From positions 124,001 to 188,000 of the forward strand of contig JAEUOR010000010.1 of assembly GCA_016790635.1 (NCBI GenBank): 64,000 nt of DNA, written 5' to 3'. The stretch is from Burkholderiales bacterium (lineage in GTDB: Bacteria > Pseudomonadota > Gammaproteobacteria > Burkholderiales > JAEUOS01). The position numbers and the translations under genes were made by a program. Below are positions 13,494 to 22,757 of this stretch, one piece after another (within the stretch, counting starts at the first letter, position 1; each line of letters opens with the position of its first letter). Below the pieces are notes generated by a model that worked only from the letters and a program-made list of their open reading frames with translations, was not told the DNA's origin and searched no databases.

Positions 13494-14416
13494 TGCGCAA
13501 GGAGCAATTCTCGGAACGTGCTGCCGGACGAGTCGTCCAGAACGATGCTGCCGCCAACGAGGCTGGGCTGGAGTACGCCATGTCGGCCGACGATTTCGAC
13601 CGCGTCTGCCGCCTGATCCGGAGCGAAGCGGGCATCGCGCTCAACCCGAACAAGCAGACCATGGTCTACAGCCGGCTGGCGCGGCGCTTGCGCGCCACCG
13701 GCAAACGCAGCTTCGCTGACTATCTCGACTGGCTGGAAGGCGACAGTGGCGCCGAGAAGCAGGACTTCGTCAATGCACTCACGACTAACCTGACCTCGTT
13801 TTTTCGTGAAGCGCATCACTTCCCGATCCTCGAGAAGCACCTCGCGTCGCTACGCGCCAAGCCGCGCATCAACATCTGGTGCTGCGCAGCGTCCACCGGC
13901 GAGGAGCCCTACAGCATCGCCATGACCGCACTCAAGGCTGCCGGTGGCGGTACATCGCCGGCGCGCATTCTGGCCACCGACATCGACACCACCGTGCTGG
14001 AGACCGCGGCGGCCGGCGCCTACTGCGACGAGGCAGTGGCTCGCCTGGGGGCGGAAGTCGTGCGCAGGTACTTCCTGCGCGGAAGCGGCGCCTATGCCGG
14101 GCGCGTGCGGATCCGTCCCGAGGTTGCCGGACTCGTCACCTATCGTCAACTCAACCTGTTGACGCGCAAGTGGCCCGTACGCCCCGGCTTTGATGCGATT
14201 TTTTGCCGCAACGTCATGATTTACTTCGACAGACCCACGCAGCTGTCACTGGTAGCGCGGTTCGCCCCGCTGCTCAATCCAGGCGGGCTGCTCTTCGTGG
14301 GCCATTCGGAGAACTACTCCGAGGCCAGGGACAGCTTTCGCCTGCTCGGCAAGACCGTCTACCAAGTGGCTCCGGCCGCGGCATGCAAGAGCGCCGGCCG
14401 CCCGGGCAACTCCTGA
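13493..14416 (+). CDS. cheR: CheR chemoreceptor glutamate methyltransferase
   Basis: 307 residues. CheR methylates receptor glutamates using S-adenosylmethionine. The N-terminal helical domain is followed by the methyltransferase fold. Visible signatures are TNLTSFFREAHHF, the SAM-binding loop WCCAASTGEEPYSIAM, LATDIDTTVLETA, and CRNVMIYFD near the C-terminus. The ATG overlaps the chimera's stop; an internal ATG at codon 30 (MSADDF) might be the older start, as the first 29 residues are not family-like. It appears intact although its partners are broken, so it may act on the receptor at 10793 or simply not have decayed yet. Confidence 0.93.
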   Translation: MRKEQFSERAAGRVVQNDAAANEAGLEYAMSADDFDRVCRLIRSEAGIALNPNKQTMVYSRLARRLRATGKRSFADYLDWLEGDSGAEKQDFVNALTTNLTSFFREAHHFPILEKHLASLRAKPRINIWCCAASTGEEPYSIAMTALKAAGGGTSPARILATDIDTTVLETAAAGAYCDEAVARLGAEVVRRYFLRGSGAYAGRVRIRPEVAGLVTYRQLNLLTRKWPVRPGFDAIFCRNVMIYFDRPTQLSLVARFAPLLNPGGLLFVGHSENYSEARDSFRLLGKTVYQVAPAAACKSAGRPGNS

Positions 14417-14438
14417 ATGCGCGAAGGCAAACGAAACG

Positions 14439-14917
14439 ATGCGCCATCAGCAAGCGGCAGCCAGCCTCAAACAGTTTCGCGATCCGCAGTTCGGCTGTCA
14501 GGGCGCAAAGGTCCTGCGCGGCGGGTTCCATGCGTCCGGACGTGAAATGGTCATCGTCCCCCTCGCGGCTCCTGCGTCTCCGTCTTCCTGTGGGATGCGG
14601 TGCGCAAGGTCGGCGGCTTGAACCACTTCGTGCTGCCGAATCGTGGCAAGAGCAGATCCGGCCTGTTCGGCATGTCGAGGCGCAACGCCAAGGTCGTGAC
14701 GCACCTCCGGGCCACTGAGCAAATCCCGGTCCTCGCGTCCATTCTGCTCGATGCCTGGCCGCGCAAGGTTGACATGTTCTCCACCACCGGTCGTGCGCAA
14801 GTGCGCGGGTTGCGCAAGCTGCATCAGGACATCATTGAGCGCCGCGAGAACAATTGCGTGCGCGCCCTGACGCCGCAACGCGAAGCGCCTGGAGGCGAAG
14901 TCGGCCTTTTTGCATGA
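14439..14917 (+). pseudogene. cheD: Broken cheD (receptor glutamine deamidase)
   Basis: The first frame starts at 14439 and reads as CheD (FGCQGAKVLRGGFHASGREMVIVPL), then goes out of frame. From about 14567 the CheD sequence resumes in another frame (GSCVSVFLWDAVRKVGGLNHFVLP). Removing the two bases GC near 14565 restores the match, so a 2-base insertion is the likely lesion. Downstream, about 50-55 residues of the usual middle are missing after NHFVLPNRGKS before RRNAKVV, after which the C-terminus follows (IPVLAS, PRKVDMF, TGRAQVRGL). The catalytic Cys (GSC) and His (NHF) codons remain, but in the shifted frame. No functional deamidase should be made. Confidence 0.85.
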
Positions 14918-14937
14918 TTGCGACAAGAGTAGTAGCC

Positions 14938-15972
14938 ATGGAAAAGACAAGATTTCTTGCGGTCGACGATTCGGCTCTCATCCGCAACCTGCTCTCGCGC
15001 AAGGTCAACGCGCAGCCGGATATGCGAGCCGTCGGCGCGGTGGCGGATCCTATCGTTGCGCGCGACATGATCAAGAGCCTCAATCCGGATGCGCTGACCC
15101 TGGACATCCAGATGCCGCGCATGGATGGTCTGGCATTCCTCGATCAGCTGATGCGGTTGAAGCCCACGCCGGTGTTGATGATCTCGACTTCCACCGAGAA
15201 AGGGGCTGAGGCGACCATGCGCGCGCTGGAACTGGGTGCGGTCGACTTCCTGGCCAAGCCCAGGCCCAAGCTCGACGTCTCCAATACCATGGCTGACTAT
15301 GCCCGAGGGATCACCGACAAGATCCGTGCGGCCGCGCGGGCGGGTGTGCGCATCGCCCGTTCGATCCCGGCCAAGCCGGCACGGTTTGCGCCCGTCGCCT
15401 CCGGCGCTCGCTTCGGCGGCACCAAGCGGGGGCGCCTGACCGGGGACTCGACCGGCGGCACGGGGGCGATCCGCGAAGTCCTGCCGGCGCTGCCCCCGGA
15501 CGCGCCGGGGATCCTGATCGGGCAGCACATGCCGGCCGGGTTCACGAAAAGCTCCGCGGAAAGGCTCAATAAAACCTGCCCGCTTGCCGTTAAGGAGGCG
15601 GAGGGTGGCGAAAGGGTGCTGCCCGGGCATGTCTATATCACGCCGGGAAGCCATGATTTGCCGCTCAAGCGCAACGAGTCCAACTATGTCACCGCACTTT
15701 CCGACACTGTTCCGGTCAACCGCCACAAGCCTTCGTGGAGGTCCTGTTTCTCTCCGGTGCCGAACTGGCGGTCCCTTCAATCGTCGGCGTCATGCTGACC
15801 GGCATGGGCAAGGACGGAGCGACGGCAGGATGAGGCATCGTGCGTGATCTTCGGCATGTCACGCAAGGCGATAGCAGCGGGCGCAGCCTCGGAGGTGGCG
15901 CCGTTGGACCAAATCGCCGCGCGCGTGATGGCGTGCGTTGAACGCGGCGGGCGGCATGTGAACCGCGTCTGA
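14938..15972 (+). pseudogene. cheB: Broken cheB (receptor methylesterase)
   Basis: The receiver half is intact (VDDSALIRNLL, LTLDIQMPRMDG, FLAKPRPK), and the start of the esterase domain keeps the catalytic Ser (STGGTGAI) and His (GQHMPAGFT). After VNRHKPS near 15733 one base appears to be lost. The family sequence then continues in another frame (VEVLFLSGAEL, VGVMLTGMGKDG), hits a TGA at 15831-15833, and resumes in yet another frame as CVIFGMSRKAIAAGA and PLDQIAARVMA up to 15972. About 20 residues that normally follow MGKDG are also missing. The catalytic Asp (GKDG) is thus out of frame. The open frame ending at 15798 would give a truncated protein with a scrambled tail. Confidence 0.85.
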
Positions 15973-16009
15973 TTTTCCGCAGGTAGCCAAGAAGAAAGGG
16001 AGTCGTGAA

Positions 16010-16315
16010 ATGAATGTCAACGTCAATCAGGAGCAGGGTCGCGCGCGGGTGGCTCTCAAGGGTCGCTTCGACTTCACCTGCCACCGCGGCTTCAAGGAGG
16101 CATACGAGCAGGCGCTCGCCGCGGGTGGTGTCTCGGAGGTCGTGGTCGATCTGCGTGAGGTCGACTACCTCGACAGTTCCGCGCTGGGCATGCTGCTGCT
16201 CCTGCGCGACAAGGGCAAGGCGCAGAACAAGCAGGTGAGCCTGGCCAACTGTGCCGGGACCGTTCGCGACGTCTTGAAGGTCGCGAATTTCGACAAGCTC
16301 TTCACGCTGCACTAG
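16010..16315 (+). CDS. STAS-domain anti-sigma factor antagonist (HsbA-like)
   Basis: 101 residues, all STAS domain. The phosphorylatable serine sits in the usual loop (YLDSSALGMLLLL). AAAGGGAG precedes the ATG. In the RsbV/SpoIIAA/HsbA families this serine is phosphorylated by a HATPase kinase and dephosphorylated by a PP2C phosphatase, which controls release of an anti-sigma partner. The gene directly downstream encodes exactly such a phosphatase-kinase, so the two form a partner-switching pair. In Pseudomonas aeruginosa the equivalent HsbA-HsbR pair is tied to a diguanylate cyclase and flagellar control. The GGDEF gene and chemotaxis remnants here fit that theme by inference. Confidence 0.9.
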   Translation: MNVNVNQEQGRARVALKGRFDFTCHRGFKEAYEQALAAGGVSEVVVDLREVDYLDSSALGMLLLLRDKGKAQNKQVSLANCAGTVRDVLKVANFDKLFTLH

Positions 16316-16335
16316 TCAGGGCCCTAGGGGGGGAC

Positions 16336-18090
16336 ATGGACGTCAAAGCCGACCAGGGCAGGGCGCGCCTGAACGCGCTTGTGATCGACGGCAGTCCGTC
16401 GCATGCGGCATACCTGTGCGCCATCCTGCAGTCTGCGGGGCATCAAGCGCTGCATGCCGCGGATGGTGAGGCCGGGCTCAAGATCTATGCTGACGAGCGG
16501 CCGGACCTCGTTCTGCTCGACCTGCACATGCCCGGAATGGGCGGGCGCGAGTGTGCCCGACTTCTGCGTGCCGCCGATCCGGCGCGCTGGGTACCGATCT
16601 GGTTTGTCACCGCGAGCCGTGATCCGGAGGAGATCGGGGAAGCGATCGCCGCCGGCGCGGACGCGCTGATTCCCAAGCCTGTCAGCGAACCCATCCTGCG
16701 AGCGCAGATCGCCAATGCCGCGCGCTATACGATGGTGAACCGGCAGATGCAGAACCAGATCGCCGAATTGCAGAACTATCATGACACCTCCGAGGAGGAG
16801 AACCGCACCGCGCGCGAGATCATGAAAAAGCTCCTCACCATCCAGAGCGACCATGGCAAGGTCCTCAAGGTGTGGAATGCGCCGGCCTTCAAGTTCTCCG
16901 GCGATATCGTCATGGCCGAACGTTCGCCGGACGGCTCCTTCAAGGTGCTGCTGGCCGACGGGGTCGGGCACGGCCTGACCGCGGCGCTTAATGTACTGCC
17001 GCTCGGCCGCGCCTTCCAGGCGATGGCGCACAAGGGCTTTGGCCTGCCGGCGCTGGTGACCGAACTCAACAATACGATCCGACGCGACCTGCCGTCGCAC
17101 CGCTTCGTCGCCGCGACGCTCATAAACGTCGACGTGATCGAGGATCGCATCGAGGTGTGGAATGGCGGCAACCCGCCCTGCCTGATCCTCGATGCGGCCG
17201 GCTGCGTGCTGGCCCGCTGCGAAAGCCGGCATTTGCCGCTTGGCGTGGTCGCGGGCGAGGAGATCGACGCGCAGCCGGAGATCCACCCGTTCATCGAGGA
17301 GGCCCAGATCGTCGCGTGTTCCGACGGCATTGTCGAGGCCTTCGACGGCAACGGGCGCGCCTTCGGCGAGTCAGGATTGACCGCGGCGCTTGCGCAAGCC
17401 GCGCCTGAAGCACGCTTCGAGGCGGCGCGCATGGCGGTGGTGGAGCATCTGGCGGGCGAGAGCGCGGCCGACGACGTGACGCTTGCCCTGATCGACTGTA
17501 CCGCCGAAGCCGCACGCCGGCGCCGCAGCGGGGAGGCAACCACGGCAGTGCAGAAATTGGTCGAAGCAGCGCCCCTGGCGCCGCGCGGCGACTGGGAATT
17601 GCGGCTGCGGGTCGGCGCCGAACGCCTGAAACGCATCGAGGTGGTTCCCATCCTGCAGGAATTCCTGGCGCGCTTCGATCCGGTCGGGGCGCTGGACAAG
17701 TCGACCTTCGTGGTGCTCTCGGAACTGTTCAACAACGCGCTCGATCACGGCCTGCTGGAACTCGATTCGGGGCTCAAGGCCGAGTCGAACGGCTTGCAGG
17801 CCTACACGCGCGAGCGCGAGCGCCGTCTCAATGCGCTCACTGATGGCGCGATCGCGATCGACATCGCGCGGGTCGAGACCGATACCGGCACCAAGCTCAG
17901 GGTCAGGGTCAAGGACAGCGGCAAGGGGTTCGACTCCAAGGCCTGGAAACTCGATGCAGCCTCGTTGTTCAGGCGCACCGATCGCGGCATCAATCTGGTC
18001 GAAAAGCTGTGCGAATCGGTCGAGTACATGGACAACGGCAGCGAGATTGTCGTGACACGTGCTTTGCCGCCGATGGCTGCCATGCATTGA
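16336..18090 (+). CDS. Receiver-PP2C phosphatase-HATPase kinase (HsbR-like)
   Basis: 584 residues. The receiver (about 10-130) has Asp in LVLLDLHMPGMGG and Lys in DALIPKPVSE. A short coiled coil leads to an SpoIIE/PP2C domain with metal-binding GDIVMAE, LLADGVGHGLTA and SADDVTLALID. The C-terminal HATPase_c domain has an N-box (LSELFNNALDHGL) and VKDSGKGFD. This is the domain order of HsbR, whose phosphatase is switched by receiver phosphorylation and whose kinase domain acts as anti-sigma or STAS kinase. It lies 20 bases after the STAS gene and should act on it. The kinase feeding its receiver is not identified; the kinases at the left of the window are candidates. Confidence 0.92.
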   Translation: MDVKADQGRARLNALVIDGSPSHAAYLCAILQSAGHQALHAADGEAGLKIYADERPDLVLLDLHMPGMGGRECARLLRAADPARWVPIWFVTASRDPEEIGEAIAAGADALIPKPVSEPILRAQIANAARYTMVNRQMQNQIAELQNYHDTSEEENRTAREIMKKLLTIQSDHGKVLKVWNAPAFKFSGDIVMAERSPDGSFKVLLADGVGHGLTAALNVLPLGRAFQAMAHKGFGLPALVTELNNTIRRDLPSHRFVAATLINVDVIEDRIEVWNGGNPPCLILDAAGCVLARCESRHLPLGVVAGEEIDAQPEIHPFIEEAQIVACSDGIVEAFDGNGRAFGESGLTAALAQAAPEARFEAARMAVVEHLAGESAADDVTLALIDCTAEAARRRRSGEATTAVQKLVEAAPLAPRGDWELRLRVGAERLKRIEVVPILQEFLARFDPVGALDKSTFVVLSELFNNALDHGLLELDSGLKAESNGLQAYTRERERRLNALTDGAIAIDIARVETDTGTKLRVRVKDSGKGFDSKAWKLDAASLFRRTDRGINLVEKLCESVEYMDNGSEIVVTRALPPMAAMH

Positions 18091-18374
18091 ATTCCTCCCG
18101 GCGCCGGCCGCGATCCGGTGGGTCAAGGGACCGGCCGCGACCCGCACGGCAGCGATGCGAACGGCGCCGGAGGCAGGTGAGGCCTTTTCGCACCGCAGGC
18201 CAGGTGGCATGCGGGGTGATATAATCCAAATGTTTTATCTTCACCTCTGCGCCTGTCAGTCAGGCAGCGCGCGAGATTGGCGGAGCCCTGCTCCGCGGCC
18301 AGGGGGGTGTTGTTCGCCCTGACTCGCATGGATGCATACAGCGGCCGCGTCGCGCGATCGCACCTTGTTGCTGC
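18091..18374. other. Intergenic region before scpB
   Basis: 284 bases without a supported gene. It holds the extended -10 element described separately. Two small hairpins lie in the presumed leader: GCCTG-TCAGT-CAGGC near 18250-18264 and GCGGAG-CCCTG-CTCCGC near 18280. Neither is followed by a T-tract. No tRNA or other RNA is recognised. Confidence 0.5.
18217..18225 (+). promoter_or_regulatory. Extended -10 promoter for scpB-rluB
   Basis: TGATATAAT is a perfect TATAAT with the TG extension, in an otherwise GC-rich gap, about 150 bases before scpB. No good -35 hexamer is seen, which is usual for extended -10 promoters. Confidence 0.5.
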
Positions 18375-18917
18375 GTGAATACTTCTGAAGCCAAGAGCGT
18401 CATCGAAGCCGCGTTGCTGACTTCGAGCACGCCGCTCACCGTCACTGATCTCGGCCGACTTTTCGAAGCGCAGGTCGGGCCCGATACCATTCGTGCACTG
18501 CTCGAGGAGTTGCGCGCCGAATGGGGCGGGCGCAGCATGATGCTCGCCGTTCTGGCGTCAGGCTGGCGTTTCGTGTCGCGCCCCGAGTTCGGGCCTTATC
18601 TCGCCAGGCTCAATGCCGACCGGGCGCCGCGTTACTCGCGCGCGGTCCTCGAGACCCTTGCCATCATCGCTTATCGCCAGCCCGTGACGCGTGGCGACAT
18701 CGAGGAAATTCGCGGCGTCGCGGTTTCGCCCCAAATCCTGAAGACGCTGGAGGAGCGGGGCTGGATCGATACCCTCGGTCATCGAGACGCCCCCGGCAAG
18801 CCTGCCCTGCTGGGCACGACGCGTCGTTTCCTGGACGACCTGGGACTGGCATCGCTGGATGAGTTGCCGCCGTTGGCCGAGATGGAGAAAGTGATGGACC
18901 TAGCCGATGCTGCCTGA
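18375..18917 (+). CDS. scpB: Segregation and condensation protein B
   Basis: 180 residues from a GTG start. ScpB is the small winged-helix partner of ScpA and SMC in chromosome condensation. Family sequence is evident throughout: [28 protein letters not shown], the strongly conserved [28 protein letters not shown], and [14 protein letters not shown]. scpA is not in the window. The last 11 bases overlap the start of rluB, an arrangement common in proteobacteria. Confidence 0.95.
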   Translation: MNTSEAKSVIEAALLTSSTPLTVTDLGRLFEAQVGPDTIRALLEELRAEWGGRSMMLAVLASGWRFVSRPEFGPYLARLNADRAPRYSRAVLETLAIIAYRQPVTRGDIEEIRGVAVSPQILKTLEERGWIDTLGHRDAPGKPALLGTTRRFLDDLGLASLDELPPLAEMEKVMDLADAA

Positions 18918-20505
18918 GTCCGATCCTCCGGACGCGCCTCCGCCGGCCGCAGCAACGCCAGCCGCATCAGGCGAGCCATCGCCTGGCGCGGCGCACGGTG
19001 CGGGCGACGCCGCGGTCAACCCCGCGGTCGCGGGAGGCAACTCCGCGCCCCCGGGCGGCAGCGGCAAGCGTCGCCGTCGCGGGCGCCGTCGAGGCAAGGG
19101 CAGTGGGGCAAAGCAGCAGGTGCGTGCGGATGGCGCTGCAGCAGACGGGGCACAAGGCCCCGCTCCTGGCGGCGCATCCGGTACCGTTCAGGATGGCGTC
19201 GCCGGGACCGGCGGTCGGGCACCGCGCGGCCCTTCTTCATCCGGCAAGGCGGCGCGGCCGGCGGATCCGGACGGGGCTGGAGACGACCACAAGCTGCAAA
19301 AGCTGCTTGCTGAAGCCGGCCTGGGTTCGCGGCGCGACATGGAAGATGCGATCACGGCCGGCCGGGTCAGCGTCAATGGCAAGACGGCGACGCTGGGGCA
19401 GCGCATCACGCGCCGAGATGTGGTCAAGGTTGACGGCCGTGCGATTCGCTTGAAAAGCGGCCGCGAGACGCCGGAAGTCCTTGTCTACCACAAGCCAGCG
19501 GGCGAAATCGTCAGCCACGACGATCCCGAGGGCCGGCCGACGGTATTTGCCAACCTGCCGGCGCCGAAGTCGGGCCGCTGGATATCTGTCGGGCGCCTGG
19601 ATTTCAACACCGAAGGCCTCCTGATCCTGACCAATTCCGGCGAACTCGCCAACCGTCTCATGCATCCGCGTTATGAGGTCGAGCGCGAATATTCGGTGCG
19701 TGTGGTCGGCGAGCTGACCGACGAGCAGACCGATGCGCTGCTGGATGGCGTTGAACTTGACGACGGGCCTGCGCGCTTCATGAAGCTCGAAGAGGGCGAA
19801 TTCAGCGACGAAGGCGTCGGCATCAATCGCTGGTACCGGGTCATGATCCGCGAAGGGCGCAACCGTGAGGTGAGACGCATGTTCGATGCGGTCGGGGCAA
19901 TGGTGTCGCGCCTGATCCGCACCCGCTTCGGGCCGTTGTCGCTGCCGCGCTCTCTGCATCGAGGTCAGGCACGCCCGCTGACGGCTGCCGAAGTGAAGGA
20001 CTTGTTGCGCGATGCGCCGACCGGCAAGGGTGGCGGTTTGGACGCTGCCGACGGCGCACCGGTGGTTCGAGCCGGCCGCCCGGGTGGAGCTGACAAGGCA
20101 CGCAAGACGGCGCGCGGCAAGCGTGGCCCCAGCACAAACCACGCAGTCGCCGCGCCGCCGGGCCGCGGACGGCGTGGCGCGAAGAAGACACGCGGGGGCC
20201 CGCCGGCGATTCCCGGTGCGCCGGAGGCGGCAAAGCGTCAAGGGCGCGGGCCGGGCAAGAAGCGCGGCGGCCCGGGGCGCTTCGATCCCCAGCGTGGCAG
20301 TATCGGTCGCAACGGGCCGGGTCGCGGCGGCACTGGGCGCGGTGGACTGTCGCGTGGCGAGTTGACCCTCGATGGTCGCCGGCCGGCCAAGCCGCGTCGT
20401 CGCTATGACGATGAACCACCCGCCCCGACGCCGCCGACGACGGTGATCGTGCGGCGCCGTTCGCGCCTGAAGATCGTTCCGCCCGAAGGGGGCGAGGGCG
20501 GTTGA
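18907..20505 (+). CDS. rluB: 23S rRNA pseudouridine 2605 synthase with long disordered tails
   Basis: 532 residues. The folded core (about 120-370) has an S4 RNA-binding domain ([18 protein letters not shown]), then the pseudouridine synthase domain with catalytic Asp in [11 protein letters not shown], plus [18 protein letters not shown]. It converts U2605 of 23S rRNA to pseudouridine. It is flanked by an Ala/Gly/Pro-rich N-terminal extension of about 110 residues ending in a basic patch, and a Gly/Arg/Lys-rich tail of about 150 residues. Both are low-complexity and probably bind RNA non-specifically. Similar tails occur in betaproteobacterial RluB. Confidence 0.93.
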   Translation: MLPESDPPDAPPPAAATPAASGEPSPGAAHGAGDAAVNPAVAGGNSAPPGGSGKRRRRGRRRGKGSGAKQQVRADGAAADGAQGPAPGGASGTVQDGVAGTGGRAPRGPSSSGKAARPADPDGAGDDHKLQKLLAEAGLGSRRDMEDAITAGRVSVNGKTATLGQRITRRDVVKVDGRAIRLKSGRETPEVLVYHKPAGEIVSHDDPEGRPTVFANLPAPKSGRWISVGRLDFNTEGLLILTNSGELANRLMHPRYEVEREYSVRVVGELTDEQTDALLDGVELDDGPARFMKLEEGEFSDEGVGINRWYRVMIREGRNREVRRMFDAVGAMVSRLIRTRFGPLSLPRSLHRGQARPLTAAEVKDLLRDAPTGKGGGLDAADGAPVVRAGRPGGADKARKTARGKRGPSTNHAVAAPPGRGRRGAKKTRGGPPAIPGAPEAAKRQGRGPGKKRGGPGRFDPQRGSIGRNGPGRGGTGRGGLSRGELTLDGRRPAKPRRRYDDEPPAPTPPTTVIVRRRSRLKIVPPEGGEGG

Positions 20506-20671
20506 CCATGGCAGATGTGGCGACAGGCGCGCGGCACTGGCGCTTTGGGCGACAATCTGCTAACATTTCAAGGCTTTGAGGTCGTTGCTGCCCTGATGGT
20601 TCGAGTCGCGGGTGGCCGGCTTCGACGGGGGGTGGTACAGGGCGCAGCGTTACCTGTTCCGGCTTTCTAGA

Positions 20672-20697
20672 AAAATGGGCATTGCGCCCATTTTTTG
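20672..20697 (+). terminator. Rho-independent terminator between rluB and rimP
   Basis: AAAATGGGC and GCCCATTTT form a perfect 9-base-pair stem around a 5-base loop (ATTGC), followed by a T-run. It lies only 35 bases before the rimP start, so it may also act as an attenuator for that operon if a promoter lies upstream. Confidence 0.8.
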
Positions 20698-20732
20698 TTT
20701 GTGGGCGGCGCTTTGTCGTCGGCGGAACGGTC

Positions 20733-21215
20733 ATGGATGTAGTTGCGCTGGTCACAGCCACGGTCACCGGCCTGGGTTATGAACTCGTCGAGGTCGAGCG
20801 CGGTCCGCGCGGCAGGTTGATCAGGGTGTTCATTGATCATCGGTCGCGCGGGGCGGCGGCACGGCGCGGCGCTGAAATCACTGTCGAAGACTGCGAGAAG
20901 GTCAGCCGGCAGCTGTCCTACGCGCTGACGGTTGAGAACGTGGATTATGACCGGCTGGAAGTATCTTCCCCGGGGCTGGACCGGCTGCTTTCCAGGCCGG
21001 AGGATTTTGAGCGGTTTGCCGGGCAGGAAGCCACAGTCAAGATGCGTGTGGCGCCCGGCGGGCCGCATGGGTCGCGCAGGAATTTTCGCGGGATCGCGCG
21101 TTTCGTGGATGGGCAAGCTGCATTGGAAGTGGACGGCAATACCCTGGTGCTGGACTTCGCGCAGGTTGATCGAGCGAGGTTGGTGCCGGTGATCGATTTC
21201 AGGAGCGGGAAATGA
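20733..21215 (+). CDS. rimP: Ribosome maturation factor RimP
   Basis: 160 residues. RimP assists maturation of the 30S subunit. Recognisable family features are [38 protein letters not shown] and [16 protein letters not shown]. The ATG at 20733 fits the usual start; the same frame stays open 51 bases upstream through the terminator, which is unlikely to be coding. It is the first gene of the conserved rimP-nusA-infB-rbfA-truB operon and overlaps nusA by four bases (ATGA). Confidence 0.96.
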   Translation: MDVVALVTATVTGLGYELVEVERGPRGRLIRVFIDHRSRGAAARRGAEITVEDCEKVSRQLSYALTVENVDYDRLEVSSPGLDRLLSRPEDFERFAGQEATVKMRVAPGGPHGSRRNFRGIARFVDGQAALEVDGNTLVLDFAQVDRARLVPVIDFRSGK

Positions 21216-22699
21216 GCAAGGAAATCCTCATGCTGGCCGACGCGCTGGCGCGCGAAAAGAACGTCGCCAAGGATGTGGTGTTCGGGGCGCTAGAGCAGGC
21301 CATCGCCTCGGCGACCAAGAAGCGCTTCAAGGGCGAGGCCGACGTGCGTGTCACGATCGACCGCGAGACCGGCGAACACGAGGCGTTTCGTCGCTGGCAG
21401 GTGGTTTTCGAGCCCGATCTGGAAAACGAGGATAACCAGATCGGGATCACCGACGCGCGCGACGAGGACCCGGAGGTGCAGATCGGCGACTTCATCGAGG
21501 AGGAACTGGAACCGATCGAGTTCGGTCGCATCGGCGCCCAGGCCGCCAAGCAGACCATCCTGCAGAAGATCCGCGACGCCGAGCGCGACCAGATCCTGAA
21601 CGACTTCCTTGAACGCAACGAGAAGCTCATCAACGGTACGGTCAAGCGCGTCGAGAACCACCGCATCTTGATCGAATCCGGTCGGGTCGAGGCGGCGCTG
21701 CCGCGCGACCAGATGATCCCCAAGGAAGCCTTTCGCGTCGGCGATCGCATTCGCGCCTACATCCACAAGATCGATCGTACCCAGCGTGGCCCGGCGGTCA
21801 TCGTGTCGCGCACCTCGCCGGAGTTCATCAAGGCTCTCTTCGAGCTCGAGGTGCCGGAGATCGAGGAAGGCCTCTTGCAGATCAAGTCGGCGGCACGCGA
21901 CCCCGGCGTACGCGCCAAGATCGCCGTATTCACCAACGACCGGCGCATTGACCCGATCGGCACCTGCGTGGGCATGCGTGGCTCGCGCGTGCAGGCGGTG
22001 ACCAACGAACTGGCCGGTGAACGGGTCGATATCATCATCTGGTCGGCCGATCCGGCCCAGTTCGTCATCGGCGCGCTGGCGCCTGCGGCGGTTTCCTCGA
22101 TACTGGTCGATGAGGAAAAACACAGCATGGACGTGGTCGTCGACGAGGAGAACCTGGCGATCGCGATCGGGCGCGGCGGCCAGAACGTGCGCTTGGCCTC
22201 CGAGCTGACGGGCTGGGAAATCAACCTCATGACCGTCGAGCAGTCGACCGCCAAGCAGGCTGCCGAGACCGCGTCGACGCGTGCGCTCTTCATGGAAAAG
22301 CTCGACGTCGACGAGGAGGTTGCCGACATCCTCATTGGCGAAGGCTTCTCGACCCTCGAGGAGGTCGCCTACGTTCCCTTGAACGAGATGCTCGAGATCG
22401 AAGCCTTCGACGAAGACACGGTGAACGAATTGCGCACGCGCGCCCGCAACGCGCTGCTTACCGAAGCGATCGCTTCCGAGGAGTCGCTCGGCGACGTCAG
22501 CGAGGATCTGCTCGGTCTCGAGGGCATGAGCCGCGAACTCGCCGCGCAACTGGCCAAGGCCGGCGTCAAGACGCGCGATGCCTTGGCCGAGCTCGCCGTC
22601 GACGAATTGGTCGAGATCCAGGCGATGGACGAAGCTGTCGCGCGGAACATGATCATGAAGGCGCGGGAACACTGGTTCGCCGAGGAAGAAGCCAAGTAG
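21212..22699 (+). CDS. nusA: Transcription termination/antitermination factor NusA
   Basis: 495 residues, the usual length for proteobacterial NusA. The RNA-polymerase-binding N-terminal domain (about 1-125) is followed by an S1 domain ([24 protein letters not shown]), two KH domains ([14 protein letters not shown] and [16 protein letters not shown]), and two C-terminal acidic helix-hairpin-helix repeats (about 365-490). It modulates pausing, termination and antitermination. In E. coli NusA feeds back on its own operon; the hairpin before rimP could serve such control, by inference. Confidence 0.97.
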   Translation: MSKEILMLADALAREKNVAKDVVFGALEQAIASATKKRFKGEADVRVTIDRETGEHEAFRRWQVVFEPDLENEDNQIGITDARDEDPEVQIGDFIEEELEPIEFGRIGAQAAKQTILQKIRDAERDQILNDFLERNEKLINGTVKRVENHRILIESGRVEAALPRDQMIPKEAFRVGDRIRAYIHKIDRTQRGPAVIVSRTSPEFIKALFELEVPEIEEGLLQIKSAARDPGVRAKIAVFTNDRRIDPIGTCVGMRGSRVQAVTNELAGERVDIIIWSADPAQFVIGALAPAAVSSILVDEEKHSMDVVVDEENLAIAIGRGGQNVRLASELTGWEINLMTVEQSTAKQAAETASTRALFMEKLDVDEEVADILIGEGFSTLEEVAYVPLNEMLEIEAFDEDTVNELRTRARNALLTEAIASEESLGDVSEDLLGLEGMSRELAAQLAKAGVKTRDALAELAVDELVEIQAMDEAVARNMIMKAREHWFAEEEAK

Positions 22700-22757
22700 G
22701 GCTCACCGGTTACGCACCCGGATTCGCCCTTCGCGCACCGATCGAAAAGAGAAAGTC

